A stretch of DNA of 41,774 nt, taken from Bacteroidales bacterium (GTDB taxonomy: Bacteria; Bacteroidota; Bacteroidia; Bacteroidales; F082). The position numbers and the translations under genes were made by a program. Below are positions 31,115 to 40,166 of the stretch, one piece after another (positions within the stretch are counted from its first letter, which is position 1; each line of letters begins with the position of its first letter). The notes below the pieces were generated by a model. It saw only the letters and a program-made list of their open reading frames with translations, did no database searches and was not told the DNA's origin. The stretch spans positions 1 through 41,774 of the forward strand of contig JAGBQJ010000020.1 in assembly GCA_017632935.1 (NCBI GenBank), written 5' to 3'.

Positions 31115-33799
31115 ATGGCCACAGGAAACAACCGTAAAGAAAATACCTTCCGACCGAAAGCCTCAGCCGAGGCCGAGCTGTTGGAAGAGCAACCCATCAT
31201 AACCACAGAAACAAAGAAAGAGGGGAAACCAAAAAAGGAAACCTCCAAAAAGAGCGAGAAAACGTCCAAAAACAAGGAAGCTAAACCCCAGAAAGACGTT
31301 GAAGTAAAGGAAACCAAAGGCCGCATCGGCAAAATCATCGGCATCTTGTTCCTTTGCTTGGCTGTGTTCTTGGGCATCGCCTTGGTCTCCTATCTGGTGA
31401 GCTTCTTCAGCGGCCATCACCAAGAATTTGGCTATCAGATTTTTAGCCAAAAAGTCAACATCGAAAACCGCACAGGCAGTGCTGGCGTCTTCCTTGCCCA
31501 AACACTTATCAAGGAGTCGTTCGGCATCGGCTCGTTCTTCTTCGTTTACTTGCTGGCCCTCATCGGGTTGCGTCTCGTCGATGCCACCAAGATGAAAATG
31601 TGGAACATCTGGAAATGGGCACTCTTCTGCTTGACGTGGCTGCCGCTGTTCTTCTCTTTCATCGCCACCATGGCTCCTCAATGCGCCATCTTTGGTGGTG
31701 CCGTCGGCAAATGGCTCAACGACATTTTGTCCAATTACGTCGGCAACACGGGTGTTATCATCATCCTCGCTTTCCTGTTGCTAGTATTCCTTGTCTACGA
31801 ATTCAACCTCACACTCAACTATTTCAAAAATCGACGCGAGAAAAAGGAAGAAGAGGCTCGCAAACAGGCTGCCATCCTTGCCGAACAACGCATCAGGGAA
31901 CAGTTTGAAAGAGAGCAGGAAAACACAACTGACTTTGGTGAAGACATCGACCCTGACTCCATCGATGAAGATGAAGGCGAAGACGAACGTTCCAACCTGC
32001 CGCCTGCGACCTCCTATACCAAAGACCCGACCTTTGTCATTGTCAATCCCGAGAATAACACGACTGGCAAAGAGAACGTCCTCATCCATCCCAAAGACAA
32101 CGAGACACAAAGTACAACTGATTCCGTCACGACGGTAGAAACCGAAAACAAGCCCAAGGACAACGTCCCCGAAAAGACGGACAACGAAGCCGAGAAAGTG
32201 GAGCTGGTCATCGAGAATACAACCGCCGAGAAGACCGTCGACAAAGGCAAGAACATGGAACACCACACCCTGGACACGCCTTTCGACCCACGTTACGAGC
32301 TGCGCGACTACAAGTTCCCGACCTTGGACATGCTCAACGACTACGGCGGCCATAAGTCGGAAATCGACGAAGAGGAACTGAACGCCAACAAGAACAAGAT
32401 CGTGGAGACCTTGGGCAACTACGGCATCGCCATCGACAAGATCAAGGCGACCATTGGTCCCACGGTCACATTGTATGAAATCGTTCCAGCTGCAGGTATC
32501 CGCATCTCGAAGATCAAGAATCTGGAAGACGATATCGCCTTGAGTTTGGCTGCCTTGGGTATCCGTATCATCGCCCCTATCCCGGGCAAGGGCACCATCG
32601 GCATCGAAGTGCCGAACAGCAAGCCCGAGACCGTCTCCATGCGCAGCGTGTTGGCTTCTGAGAAGTTCCAAAACACCAAGTTCGCCCTGCCCTGCGCCAT
32701 CGGCAAGACCATCTCCAACGAGACCTACGTCTTCGACCTCGCCAAGATGCCGCACATCCTCATGGCTGGTGCCACGGGTCAAGGTAAGTCGGTGGGACTG
32801 AATGCCATCATCGCCTCCTTGCTCTACTGCAAGCATCCCTCGGAGCTGAAGTTCATCATGGTCGACCCGAAGAAGGTGGAGCTGACCCTCTACAACCGCA
32901 TCGAACGCCATTATCTGGCCAAACTCCCCGATTCAGAAGACGCCATCATCACTGACGTGAGAAAAGTGGTACGCACACTGAATTCACTGTGCATCGAGAT
33001 GGATCAACGCTACGACCTCTTGAAGGCTGCCGAGTGCCGCAACATCATCGAATACAACGAGAAATTCAAGGCACGCAGATTACTGCCTACTGAAGGGCAC
33101 CGCTTCTTGCCTTACATCGTGCTCATCGTTGACGAGTTCGCCGACCTCATCATGACCGCAGGCCGCGAGGTGGAGGCCCCGATAGCGCGTATCGCCCAAC
33201 TGGCCCGTGCCGTCGGCATCCACCTGATTATCGCCACCCAACGTCCTTCTGTCAATATCATCACGGGCTCCATCAAGGCTAACTTCCCGGCCCGTATTGC
33301 TTTCCGCGTCATCTCGCAAGTCGACTCGAAGACCATCCTCGACCAAAGCGGCGCCAACCAACTCATCGGTCGCGGCGACATGCTGCTCTCCACGGGCAAT
33401 GATCTGGTGCGTCTGCAATGCGCCTTCATCGACACACCTGAGGTGGAAGCCGTCACCGAGTTCATCGGAGCACAAAGGGGTTATCCCGAGCCATTCCTGC
33501 TGCCTGAGGTACCCGAAGACGAGGGCGAAGGCGCCGACATCGAGGAAGATGGCGAACGCGACAGCCTCTTCGAGGAAGCCGCCCACATCGTAGTGCAGAC
33601 TCAGCAAGGTTCCACTTCAATGATTCAACGCAAGCTGAAACTCGGTTACAACCGCGCTGGTCGCATCATCGACCAGTTGGAGGCTGCCGGCATCGTCGGG
33701 CCGTTCTCAGGAAGTAAGTCACGCGAAGTGAAAGTGACCTCCGAAGCCGCTTTGGAACAGATTTTGCGGGATCTTTACAACAAAGATAATGGAATTTGA
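31115..33799 (+). CDS. ftsK: DNA translocase FtsK/SpoIIIE
   Basis: 894 residues from MATGNNRKENTF; upstream in-frame codons lie before the promoter box. A charged Lys/Glu N-terminus precedes about four TM helices (residues ~75-240), then an acidic low-complexity linker. The motor has the alpha/beta module (ATIGPTVTLYEIVPAAGIRIS), Walker A AGATGQGKSVGLN, Walker B YIVLIVDEFADLI, and RPSVNIITGSIKANFPARIAF. The C-terminal gamma winged helix (SMIQRKLKLGYNRAGRIIDQLE) would recognise KOPS-like sites. It pumps DNA at the septum during chromosome segregation. 2 bp before the LolA-like gene. Confidence 0.95.
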   Translation: MATGNNRKENTFRPKASAEAELLEEQPIITTETKKEGKPKKETSKKSEKTSKNKEAKPQKDVEVKETKGRIGKIIGILFLCLAVFLGIALVSYLVSFFSGHHQEFGYQIFSQKVNIENRTGSAGVFLAQTLIKESFGIGSFFFVYLLALIGLRLVDATKMKMWNIWKWALFCLTWLPLFFSFIATMAPQCAIFGGAVGKWLNDILSNYVGNTGVIIILAFLLLVFLVYEFNLTLNYFKNRREKKEEEARKQAAILAEQRIREQFEREQENTTDFGEDIDPDSIDEDEGEDERSNLPPATSYTKDPTFVIVNPENNTTGKENVLIHPKDNETQSTTDSVTTVETENKPKDNVPEKTDNEAEKVELVIENTTAEKTVDKGKNMEHHTLDTPFDPRYELRDYKFPTLDMLNDYGGHKSEIDEEELNANKNKIVETLGNYGIAIDKIKATIGPTVTLYEIVPAAGIRISKIKNLEDDIALSLAALGIRIIAPIPGKGTIGIEVPNSKPETVSMRSVLASEKFQNTKFALPCAIGKTISNETYVFDLAKMPHILMAGATGQGKSVGLNAIIASLLYCKHPSELKFIMVDPKKVELTLYNRIERHYLAKLPDSEDAIITDVRKVVRTLNSLCIEMDQRYDLLKAAECRNIIEYNEKFKARRLLPTEGHRFLPYIVLIVDEFADLIMTAGREVEAPIARIAQLARAVGIHLIIATQRPSVNIITGSIKANFPARIAFRVISQVDSKTILDQSGANQLIGRGDMLLSTGNDLVRLQCAFIDTPEVEAVTEFIGAQRGYPEPFLLPEVPEDEGEGADIEEDGERDSLFEEAAHIVVQTQQGSTSMIQRKLKLGYNRAGRIIDQLEAAGIVGPFSGSKSREVKVTSEAALEQILRDLYNKDNGI

Positions 33800-33801
33800 C
33801 C

Positions 33802-34425
33802 ATGAGAACGAAAAACATCATCGCCTGCTTGCTCTTATTGTTTGCAGCACAGGTAGTTAGCGCACAAAACAACGCCGATGCCCTCATCCGCGTTTTAGTC
33901 GACCAAATCAAGAGCCATAAGAACGTGGAGATGGCTTTCAGCTATCAACTCAGCCCCGACGGAAAAACTTTAGGTGATTCCCAAAAAGGCCATGCCTGGC
34001 TGCAAGGTGAGGCCTACAAAGTTGAGATGGCCGAGCAACAAACCATCTCCGACGGCAAGACCATCTGGTCGTATCTCGTTGACGACGAGGAAGTCATGGT
34101 GAGCAACGCCAGCGAAGGCACCGACAATACGCCGCTGAAACTCCTCACCTCTTTGGACAAGAGCTATGTGGCATCGCTGACCAATATCGACGCCCAAGGC
34201 ATTGCGAGCATCGAATTGGCCAACCCTAAGGGACAATACAAGCACATCACGTTGAAAATCAATACAAAGAAAACCGAGCTGAAGAGTGCCGACATCTACA
34301 TGGAAGACGGCAGCAAACTGGTAGTCAACGTGGAAGAAATGAAATACGATCAGACCTTGGACGACAAATTCTTCACCTTCGATGCGAAAAAACACCCCAA
34401 GGTGGACGTGATTGATATGCGATAA
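33802..34425 (+). CDS. LolA-like outer-membrane lipoprotein carrier protein
   Basis: 207 residues from MRTKNIIACLLLLFAAQVVSAQ, a signal peptide. The mature part has the LolA/LolB-like pattern: KNVEMAFSYQLSPDGKTLG, GHAWLQGEAYKVEM, DGKTIWSYLVDDEEVMVSNAS, and a late FTFDAKKHPKVDVIDMR, the last a common ending in Bacteroidota LolA homologues. It should shuttle lipoproteins through the periplasm. It directly follows ftsK (2-bp gap), a pairing also known in other bacteria. Confidence 0.85.
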   Translation: MRTKNIIACLLLLFAAQVVSAQNNADALIRVLVDQIKSHKNVEMAFSYQLSPDGKTLGDSQKGHAWLQGEAYKVEMAEQQTISDGKTIWSYLVDDEEVMVSNASEGTDNTPLKLLTSLDKSYVASLTNIDAQGIASIELANPKGQYKHITLKINTKKTELKSADIYMEDGSKLVVNVEEMKYDQTLDDKFFTFDAKKHPKVDVIDMR

Positions 34426-34530
34426 TGCAATAAAACACGGATTATTCCGTATTATCAACGATATTCGGCTGCAACATTGTGACAGCCCTACAATCAACAA
34501 TTAAACGATTCAACAATTCAACAACACAAT

Positions 34531-35223
34531 ATGAACCTCCTACAAATTCAACAGACCATCAGCGAAGGCACAGCCGCTGCCGCTGAAGCCGCAGCCCAGC
34601 CTGCAGAGCTCTCCCTTTTCGACCTTGCCGCCAAAGGCGGTTGGATCATGATTTTATTGGCCGTTTTATCCCTCATCGCGGTGTACATCTTCATCGAAAG
34701 GTTTATCACCGTTTCGCGTGCCACCAAATACGACAAGGGTTTCATGGACCGCATCCGCGAATACATGAAAGACGGCAAGCTGGATTCGGCCAAGGCCTTG
34801 TGCCGCGGCAACTCCACCCCTATCTCACGCATGATTGAGAAAGGCCTTTCGCGCATCGGCCGTCCTTTGAGCGACATCAACTCGGCCATCGAGAATGTGG
34901 GTAACCTGGAAGTCGCCAAGCTGGAGCGTGGCGTAAGCCTTCTCGCCATCATCGCCAGTGCCGCCCCGATGATTGGTTTTTTGGGCACGGTATTAGGCAT
35001 GATTGACGCTTTCTTTAGGATGTCGACTGCCGGCAACAACATTGACATTGTGATGCTTTCCGAAGGCATCTACAAAGCCATGGTGACCACCGTAGGCGGT
35101 CTGATTGTCGGTATCATCGCTTATTTCTTCCACGCCATCATATCGAACAAAATCCAAAAGGTGGTCAACCTGCTTGAAGGCAAGGCGACCGAATTCATGG
35201 ATGTCTTGAACGAACCCGCCTAA
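34531..35223 (+). CDS. exbB: ExbB/TolQ-type proton channel protein
   Basis: 230 residues. Three TM helices: WIMILLAVLSLIAVYIF, LLAIIASAAPMIGFLGTVLGMI and MVTTVGGLIVGIIAYFF. The GFLGTVLGMIDAF motif and TVGGLIVGI are the pore-lining signatures of MotA/TolQ/ExbB. It makes the proton channel that energises TonB with ExbD. An Ala-rich N-terminal tail (EGTAAAAEAAAQ) precedes TM1. The 105-bp gap before it holds ACGGATTATTCCGT and AACAATTC runs but no clear -7 box. 12 bp before exbD. Confidence 0.93.
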   Translation: MNLLQIQQTISEGTAAAAEAAAQPAELSLFDLAAKGGWIMILLAVLSLIAVYIFIERFITVSRATKYDKGFMDRIREYMKDGKLDSAKALCRGNSTPISRMIEKGLSRIGRPLSDINSAIENVGNLEVAKLERGVSLLAIIASAAPMIGFLGTVLGMIDAFFRMSTAGNNIDIVMLSEGIYKAMVTTVGGLIVGIIAYFFHAIISNKIQKVVNLLEGKATEFMDVLNEPA

Positions 35224-35235
35224 AATCAGCACATT

Positions 35236-35649
35236 ATGGCCATCAGATCAAGAAATAAGGTCGAACCCACGTTCAACTCCTCGTCCATGTCGGACTTGGT
35301 GTTTCTGCTGCTGATTTTCTTCATGCTCACCTCGACCTTGATTGCGCCCAATGCCATCAAGCTCATGCTGCCCTCAAGCAACAGCAAGACCATGGCCAAG
35401 CAGAGCATCACGGTTTACATCAACGACCAATACCAGTATTTCGTTGACGACAAACCCGCCGAGGAGACCCAACTCATGGACATGATCAACACCAAGATTG
35501 GCAACGACAGCCAAGCCACCGTGGTGCTCCGTTCCGACAAGACCGTCCCCGTGCAATATATCGTCAACGTCATTGATGCCGTCAACGAAATCAACAACGC
35601 CACGGGCAACAACCACAAAGTCATTTTGGCCACCTCGCCAAAGAAATAA
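35236..35649 (+). CDS. exbD: ExbD/TolR-type protein
   Basis: 137 residues. One N-terminal TM: SSMSDLVFLLLIFFMLTSTL carries the conserved membrane aspartate (D20) used in proton transfer. The periplasmic domain has VYINDQYQYFVDDKP and a final IVNVIDAVNEIN helix. Partner of ExbB; 8 bp before the TonB-like gene. Confidence 0.93.
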   Translation: MAIRSRNKVEPTFNSSSMSDLVFLLLIFFMLTSTLIAPNAIKLMLPSSNSKTMAKQSITVYINDQYQYFVDDKPAEETQLMDMINTKIGNDSQATVVLRSDKTVPVQYIVNVIDAVNEINNATGNNHKVILATSPKK

Positions 35650-35657
35650 CGAGTGCC

Positions 35658-36422
35658 ATGGACAGTAAAGAAAAGAAAAACAAGGGTATAGCCATTGCGG
35701 GGACCATCATCATCCACGCCTTGGTGCTTTTGATCTTTCTCTTTGTGACGGCCTTCAATGTGCCTTTCCCGCTTCCTGGCGAAGAAGGCGTTGAAGTCGA
35801 CCTGGGCATGATGGACCAAGGCATGGGCAACATCCAGCCTGAAACGCCCGCCATACCCATGGCAGCCCAGCCCCAACAGGAGGAAAGCAAAAACGAGGAA
35901 GACATCGTCACCCAAAACGACGAGGAAGCCCCTGCCATAGAAAAGCCCAAGACAACTAAGCCAAAACAAGAAACGAAACCCGTTGAGCAGCCCAAGCCCA
36001 AAGTCAACGACAGGGCTATGTTTAAAGGCAGCAACAGCCCACAGGCAGGCGGCTCGGAAGGCATCTCAGGTCAACCTGGCGACCAAGGCAAGCCCAATGG
36101 TTTGGCGGGCATCAAAAACTATGATGGCAATGGCGGAAAAGGCAACGGAACAGGTTATGACCTCGGTGGCCGTGGAGCAAAATCTCTGCATCGTCCCGAT
36201 GATGACTTCAGTGAAGAAGGCAAGATTGTGGTGGACATTTGGGTCAACCGTGCCGGTCAAGTCGTTCGCGCCGAAGTCGCCACTAAAGGCACCGAGATTT
36301 TCAACAATACGATGCGACAGAAAGCCATCCAAGCTGCCAAACGCTCGACCTTTGCTGCCGATCCTAATGCTCCTGAGGAGCAACACGGCACCATCACATA
36401 TACTTTTGTCATCAACCAATAA
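35658..36422 (+). CDS. TonB-like energy transducer
   Basis: 254 residues. A single N-terminal TM (IAIAGTIIIHALVLLIFLF) with the conserved TM histidine (H20 region). Then comes a long Pro/Glu/Lys/Gln spacer that could cross the periplasm, a Gly/Asn-rich segment, and a C-terminal TonB-type domain (KIVVDIWVNRAGQVVRAEV to TITYTFVINQ). With ExbB and ExbD it forms an energising complex for outer-membrane transporters. Last gene of the exb operon; a large palindrome follows 8 bp downstream. Confidence 0.88.
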   Translation: MDSKEKKNKGIAIAGTIIIHALVLLIFLFVTAFNVPFPLPGEEGVEVDLGMMDQGMGNIQPETPAIPMAAQPQQEESKNEEDIVTQNDEEAPAIEKPKTTKPKQETKPVEQPKPKVNDRAMFKGSNSPQAGGSEGISGQPGDQGKPNGLAGIKNYDGNGGKGNGTGYDLGGRGAKSLHRPDDDFSEEGKIVVDIWVNRAGQVVRAEVATKGTEIFNNTMRQKAIQAAKRSTFAADPNAPEEQHGTITYTFVINQ

Positions 36423-36430
36423 TCTTTTAT

Positions 36431-36505
36431 GACGCGAGACTTCGAGACACGAGACGCGAGACCATGGGACAATGTCCCGTGTCCCGTAGTCCCGTGTCTC
36501 GCGTC
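36431..36505. repeat. 75-bp palindrome between the tonB-like gene and folC
   Basis: Outer arms GACGCGAGAC (36431-36440) and GTCTCGCGTC (36496-36505) pair perfectly. The centre GGGACAATGTCCC (36466-36478) is itself a palindrome. Between them GACACGAGAC-type and GTCCCGTGTC-type phrases pair with one mismatch. It is built from repeated GAGAC/GTCTC/GTCCC words. It may terminate or attenuate transcription, but no U tract follows. Confidence 0.7.
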
Positions 36506-36520
36506 TAATAATATTCGCCT

Positions 36521-37807
36521 ATGAACTATACCGATACTCTCGACTGGATGTTCAACAAGCTCCCGATGTACCAACGCATTGGAGCCGCCGCCTACAAGGC
36601 TGACCTCAACAACACCATACAACTTCTTCAACTGCTGGACAACCCGCATAACAACTTCAAGTCGGTGCACGTGGCGGGCACCAACGGCAAAGGTTCCGTC
36701 TCTCACATGCTTGCCTCTGTGTTCCAGGAAGCGGGCTACAAGACAGGACTTTACACTTCGCCACATCTCCGCGACTTCCGTGAACGCATCCGCATCAACG
36801 GCGAGATGATCCCTGAGGAAAACGTGGTGCAATTCATCGACACCTATAAGGAGAAGTTCGAACAGATGGAACTTTCCTTCTTTGAGATGACCGTGGGCAT
36901 GGCTTTTGACTACTTCTCAAAGGAGAATGTCGACATCGCCATCGTCGAAGTGGGCATGGGCGGTCGCTTGGACTCCACCAACCTCATCACGCCCGAGTTG
37001 AGCGTCATCACCAACATCGACCTTGACCATACGAAGTTCTTGGGCGACACGCGAGCCAAGATTGCCTACGAAAAGGCGGGCATCATCAAGCCTAACATCC
37101 CCGTAGTCATTGGCGAAACACATCCCGAGACCGAGCAAGTCTTCATCGAAAAGGCCAAAGAGGGCAACAGCCCCATCTACTTTGCCGACCAGATCTTCGA
37201 CTGCGACAAGATCCATATCGAGTCCAATAGCGTGCAGAAGTTTGACGTCTGGAAAAACAGCGAGCTTTACATGGAAGCCCTCGACCTCCCGCTTTTGGGC
37301 CATTACCAGGAGAAAAACCTTACCACAGTGATGTGCGCCCTTGACCTGTTACGCAGCAAGTTCGACTTTTCTGACGACGACATCCGCGACGGCATCGGCA
37401 GGGTCATCCGCAACACCCATCTTATGGGTCGCTGGCAGATCCTCAACAAAGACCCACTGACCATCGCCGACACGGGACATAACGTGGCCGGCATCACCGA
37501 AGTCGTCAAACAATTGGCCGAGATGCAATACGACAAGCTCCATTTCGTCCTGGGCATGGTCAACGACAAGGACATCGACAGCGTGTTGCAGCTCCTACCT
37601 CATGGCGCCGAGTATTACTTCTGCAAGGCCGACATTCCGAGAGGTTTGGACGCCAATATCTTAGCCCAGAAAGCCTTTGACATGGGTCTGCGAGGACAGG
37701 TGTTCGAGTCCGTCAGCCACGCCTACCGTTCCGCCGTCAACAACGCGCATTTCGACGACATCGTCTTCATCGGCGGCAGCAATTTCACCGTGGCCGAGGT
37801 CGTATAA
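36521..37807 (+). CDS. folC: Folylpolyglutamate/dihydrofolate synthase
   Basis: 428 residues. P-loop HVAGTNGKGSVSHML near residues 50-64; YTSPHLRDFRERI; VEVGMGGRLDSTN; ITNIDLDHTKFLG; LMGRWQIL and DTGHNVAG in the C-terminal domain. All are Mur-ligase-family FolC signatures. It adds glutamates to folates and may make dihydrofolate from dihydropteroate. It follows the exb-tonB genes on plus after the palindrome. Complete length and motifs. Confidence 0.95.
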   Translation: MNYTDTLDWMFNKLPMYQRIGAAAYKADLNNTIQLLQLLDNPHNNFKSVHVAGTNGKGSVSHMLASVFQEAGYKTGLYTSPHLRDFRERIRINGEMIPEENVVQFIDTYKEKFEQMELSFFEMTVGMAFDYFSKENVDIAIVEVGMGGRLDSTNLITPELSVITNIDLDHTKFLGDTRAKIAYEKAGIIKPNIPVVIGETHPETEQVFIEKAKEGNSPIYFADQIFDCDKIHIESNSVQKFDVWKNSELYMEALDLPLLGHYQEKNLTTVMCALDLLRSKFDFSDDDIRDGIGRVIRNTHLMGRWQILNKDPLTIADTGHNVAGITEVVKQLAEMQYDKLHFVLGMVNDKDIDSVLQLLPHGAEYYFCKADIPRGLDANILAQKAFDMGLRGQVFESVSHAYRSAVNNAHFDDIVFIGGSNFTVAEVV

Positions 37808-37819
37808 ACGGAAAATTCT

Positions 37820-37827
37820 TACCTTTG
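37820..37827 (+). promoter_or_regulatory. -7 box of tamL
   Basis: TACCTTTG matches TAnnTTTG, 17 bases before the ATG at 37845; no convincing -33 box, as the region overlaps the folC end. Confidence 0.4.
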
Positions 37828-37844
37828 CCGAAAATCTGCATTGC

Positions 37845-40163
37845 ATGTCGGGCAAAAGGCTTCATATCGTCATCGGAATGTTCATGGCCATACTCATGTC
37901 GTCGTGCAGCATCAACCGTTTCATCCCCGAAGGCAAGAGCCTGGTTTCGAGCAACAAGGTCGTCATTGAAGGCGAAAAGACCCAGATCAGCAAGTCGGAA
38001 CTCAGCAAATATATCACCCTCAAGCCGTACAAAGGCACTTTCCAGACCAAAGTCCCCAATTGGATTTACTACAAATCGGAGCGGAGACCCAACAGCAAGA
38101 CTTGGAAATGGTTGAACGAAAAATTCGGCAGGGAGCCCGTTTATTATGATGCGAACGAGGCCAACAATTCGGCTACTCAGATGATGCGCTACACAGACAA
38201 TGTGGGCTATTTCCATTCCAAGGTAAACCACACGGTGAAAGAGCGCGAAAAACGGGCAAAAATCACCTACCACGTCTACCCTAGCCAACCTTATACGGTC
38301 AACCATGTCGAGTATGTCATCAACGACTCCCTCATCAGGAGCTACATCATGCGCGACAGCACCCAATTTGAGCTCAATGAAGGCGACATCTACAATGCCT
38401 ATACGCTTAACGATGTGCGCGAGATTGTCACCGACAGAATGAGAAACTCGGGGTATTACTATTTCAGTCGCGACGACATCTATTTTGAGGTGGACAGCAA
38501 CTACATGAATCACAGCCTGTCCATCACCATGCGACTGAAAGACAAGGCATTGTCGTATAAGAAATACTACATCAACAAAATCAGCATCTATCCCGACCAA
38601 TCCCTTTTCAAGACACACGACCACCTTTCGGACTCGGTCGTACTCGAACAAGAGATAGGGCAGAGAAAACGCGTCAACCACCTGCATTTCTATTACTACG
38701 ACAAACCTCAGGTGAAGCCCCAAGCCTTCACCCGTTCCATCATGATCCTTGAGGACTTCCCTTACAACCAGCGAAGCGTCACGGGCACTTACCGAGCCTT
38801 GGGCAACTTCCGATTGTTCAACAACGTGAACATCGAGTTCGACACGGTGAACGTCAAGAACGACAGCCTCAACCGCCTCGATTGCCGCATCACCATGCAG
38901 CAGAGCGACAAACACTCGTTCACCCTTCAAGGCGAAGGCACCAACTCCGACGGCGACTTGGGCATCAAGGGCAGTTTGGCCTATACCAACAAGAACATTT
39001 TCCACGGTGCCGAGACCTTCCAACTCGGCCTGAAAGGTGGTTTCGAAGCCCAACATCTGATGGGAAACGAAATCAACGAAAGCGGCAAGAGTATCTTCAA
39101 TACATGGGAACTCGGGATCACTGCAAGTCTTTTGTTCCCCAAGTTTCTAGGTCCATCCTCGTTCATGAACTTTTCCAGGGATTATCAGCCCACCACCTCC
39201 TTCTCGGTAGGTTTTAACACGCAAACACGCTACTATTATTCCCGTTACATCTCCACGGCTGCCTACAGCTACGACTGGAAAACCAACTACCGCCTTGCAC
39301 AAGCACTCTCGCCTTTTTTCCTCAACAGTGTGAAAATCGCCAACATCCACCCAACCTTCCAAGCTTACCTTGACGCGGAGACCAGCCAAAGAAAGAAAGC
39401 GCAATACACCAGCCACCTGCTGTTCGGCACGCGCTATTCTCTCATTTACAACACGCAAAACATAGGTAAGGATAACAGTTTCTTCTACATTCGTTCCGAT
39501 TTTGAGTCGAGCGGCAACCTGATTTCGCTGTTCAACCGCACCAGACTCATCACCGAGAACGAGCAAGGCTACCACGAGCTGTTTGGCATACCCTATGCTC
39601 AATATGTCAGAGGCAGTTTCGACATCAGGCAGCACCTCAAGTTGGGCGACGAGATGTGGTTTGTGATGCGCCAGTTTGTCGGTATCGGTGTGCCCTACGG
39701 CAACTCCAAGGATATGCCTTTCGAGCGCAGTTTCTACGGCGGCGGCGCCAACGGTCTGCGTGGCTGGCTCTACCGCACCGTCGGCCCTGGCGGCTATGTG
39801 CCTGTCTCAGACGACATTGACAAGACGGGCGATATGCAGCTTGAGTTCAACGCTGAATACCGCTTCCCCATTCACAACATCTTCAAGGGCGCCTTTTTCT
39901 TCGACATGGGCAACGTGTGGACCTACCGTCCCAACGAATCCATGCCCAACAGCGAATTCAAGTTCGACAGCTTCTACAAGCAGATGGCCATGGATGCCGG
40001 TTTTGGCCTCAGGTTGGACGTTTCCTTCCTCCTGTTCCGACTCGACATCGCCTATGCCATGCGCAATCCCTATCCCGACCCAGAGACAGGCCGTTACTGG
40101 CGTTTCGGCAACGGCGAGTTCAACAACCTCCGCTTCCAAGCCGGAATAGGTTATCCGTTTTAA
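37845..40163 (+). CDS. TamL-like BamA/TamA-family outer-membrane lipoprotein
   Basis: 772 residues from MSGKRLHIVIGMFMAILMSSC, a lipoprotein signal with lipobox LMSSC. About 300 residues of POTRA-like domains follow (SSNKVVIEGEKTQISKSELSKYI; YTVNHVEYVINDSLIRSYI; YYINKISIYPDQ). The C-terminal part is a 16-strand barrel of the Omp85 family (bacterial surface antigen), with GGANGLRGWLYRTVGPGGY as the lid-lock/L6 (VRGF-like) motif RGW and final IGYPF. The N-terminal lipid is the mark of Bacteroidota TamL versus TamA or BamA. No TamB-like gene is in the window. It has its own -7 box. Confidence 0.85.
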   Translation: MSGKRLHIVIGMFMAILMSSCSINRFIPEGKSLVSSNKVVIEGEKTQISKSELSKYITLKPYKGTFQTKVPNWIYYKSERRPNSKTWKWLNEKFGREPVYYDANEANNSATQMMRYTDNVGYFHSKVNHTVKEREKRAKITYHVYPSQPYTVNHVEYVINDSLIRSYIMRDSTQFELNEGDIYNAYTLNDVREIVTDRMRNSGYYYFSRDDIYFEVDSNYMNHSLSITMRLKDKALSYKKYYINKISIYPDQSLFKTHDHLSDSVVLEQEIGQRKRVNHLHFYYYDKPQVKPQAFTRSIMILEDFPYNQRSVTGTYRALGNFRLFNNVNIEFDTVNVKNDSLNRLDCRITMQQSDKHSFTLQGEGTNSDGDLGIKGSLAYTNKNIFHGAETFQLGLKGGFEAQHLMGNEINESGKSIFNTWELGITASLLFPKFLGPSSFMNFSRDYQPTTSFSVGFNTQTRYYYSRYISTAAYSYDWKTNYRLAQALSPFFLNSVKIANIHPTFQAYLDAETSQRKKAQYTSHLLFGTRYSLIYNTQNIGKDNSFFYIRSDFESSGNLISLFNRTRLITENEQGYHELFGIPYAQYVRGSFDIRQHLKLGDEMWFVMRQFVGIGVPYGNSKDMPFERSFYGGGANGLRGWLYRTVGPGGYVPVSDDIDKTGDMQLEFNAEYRFPIHNIFKGAFFFDMGNVWTYRPNESMPNSEFKFDSFYKQMAMDAGFGLRLDVSFLLFRLDIAYAMRNPYPDPETGRYWRFGNGEFNNLRFQAGIGYPF

Positions 40164-40166
40164 GCC

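Noticed and set aside
34440-34456. Third ECF-type promoter (CCGTATTAT) before exbB
   Set aside because: The -35 position at 16-base spacing reads GCAAT instead of GTAAC, and the downstream gene starts about 80 bp away.
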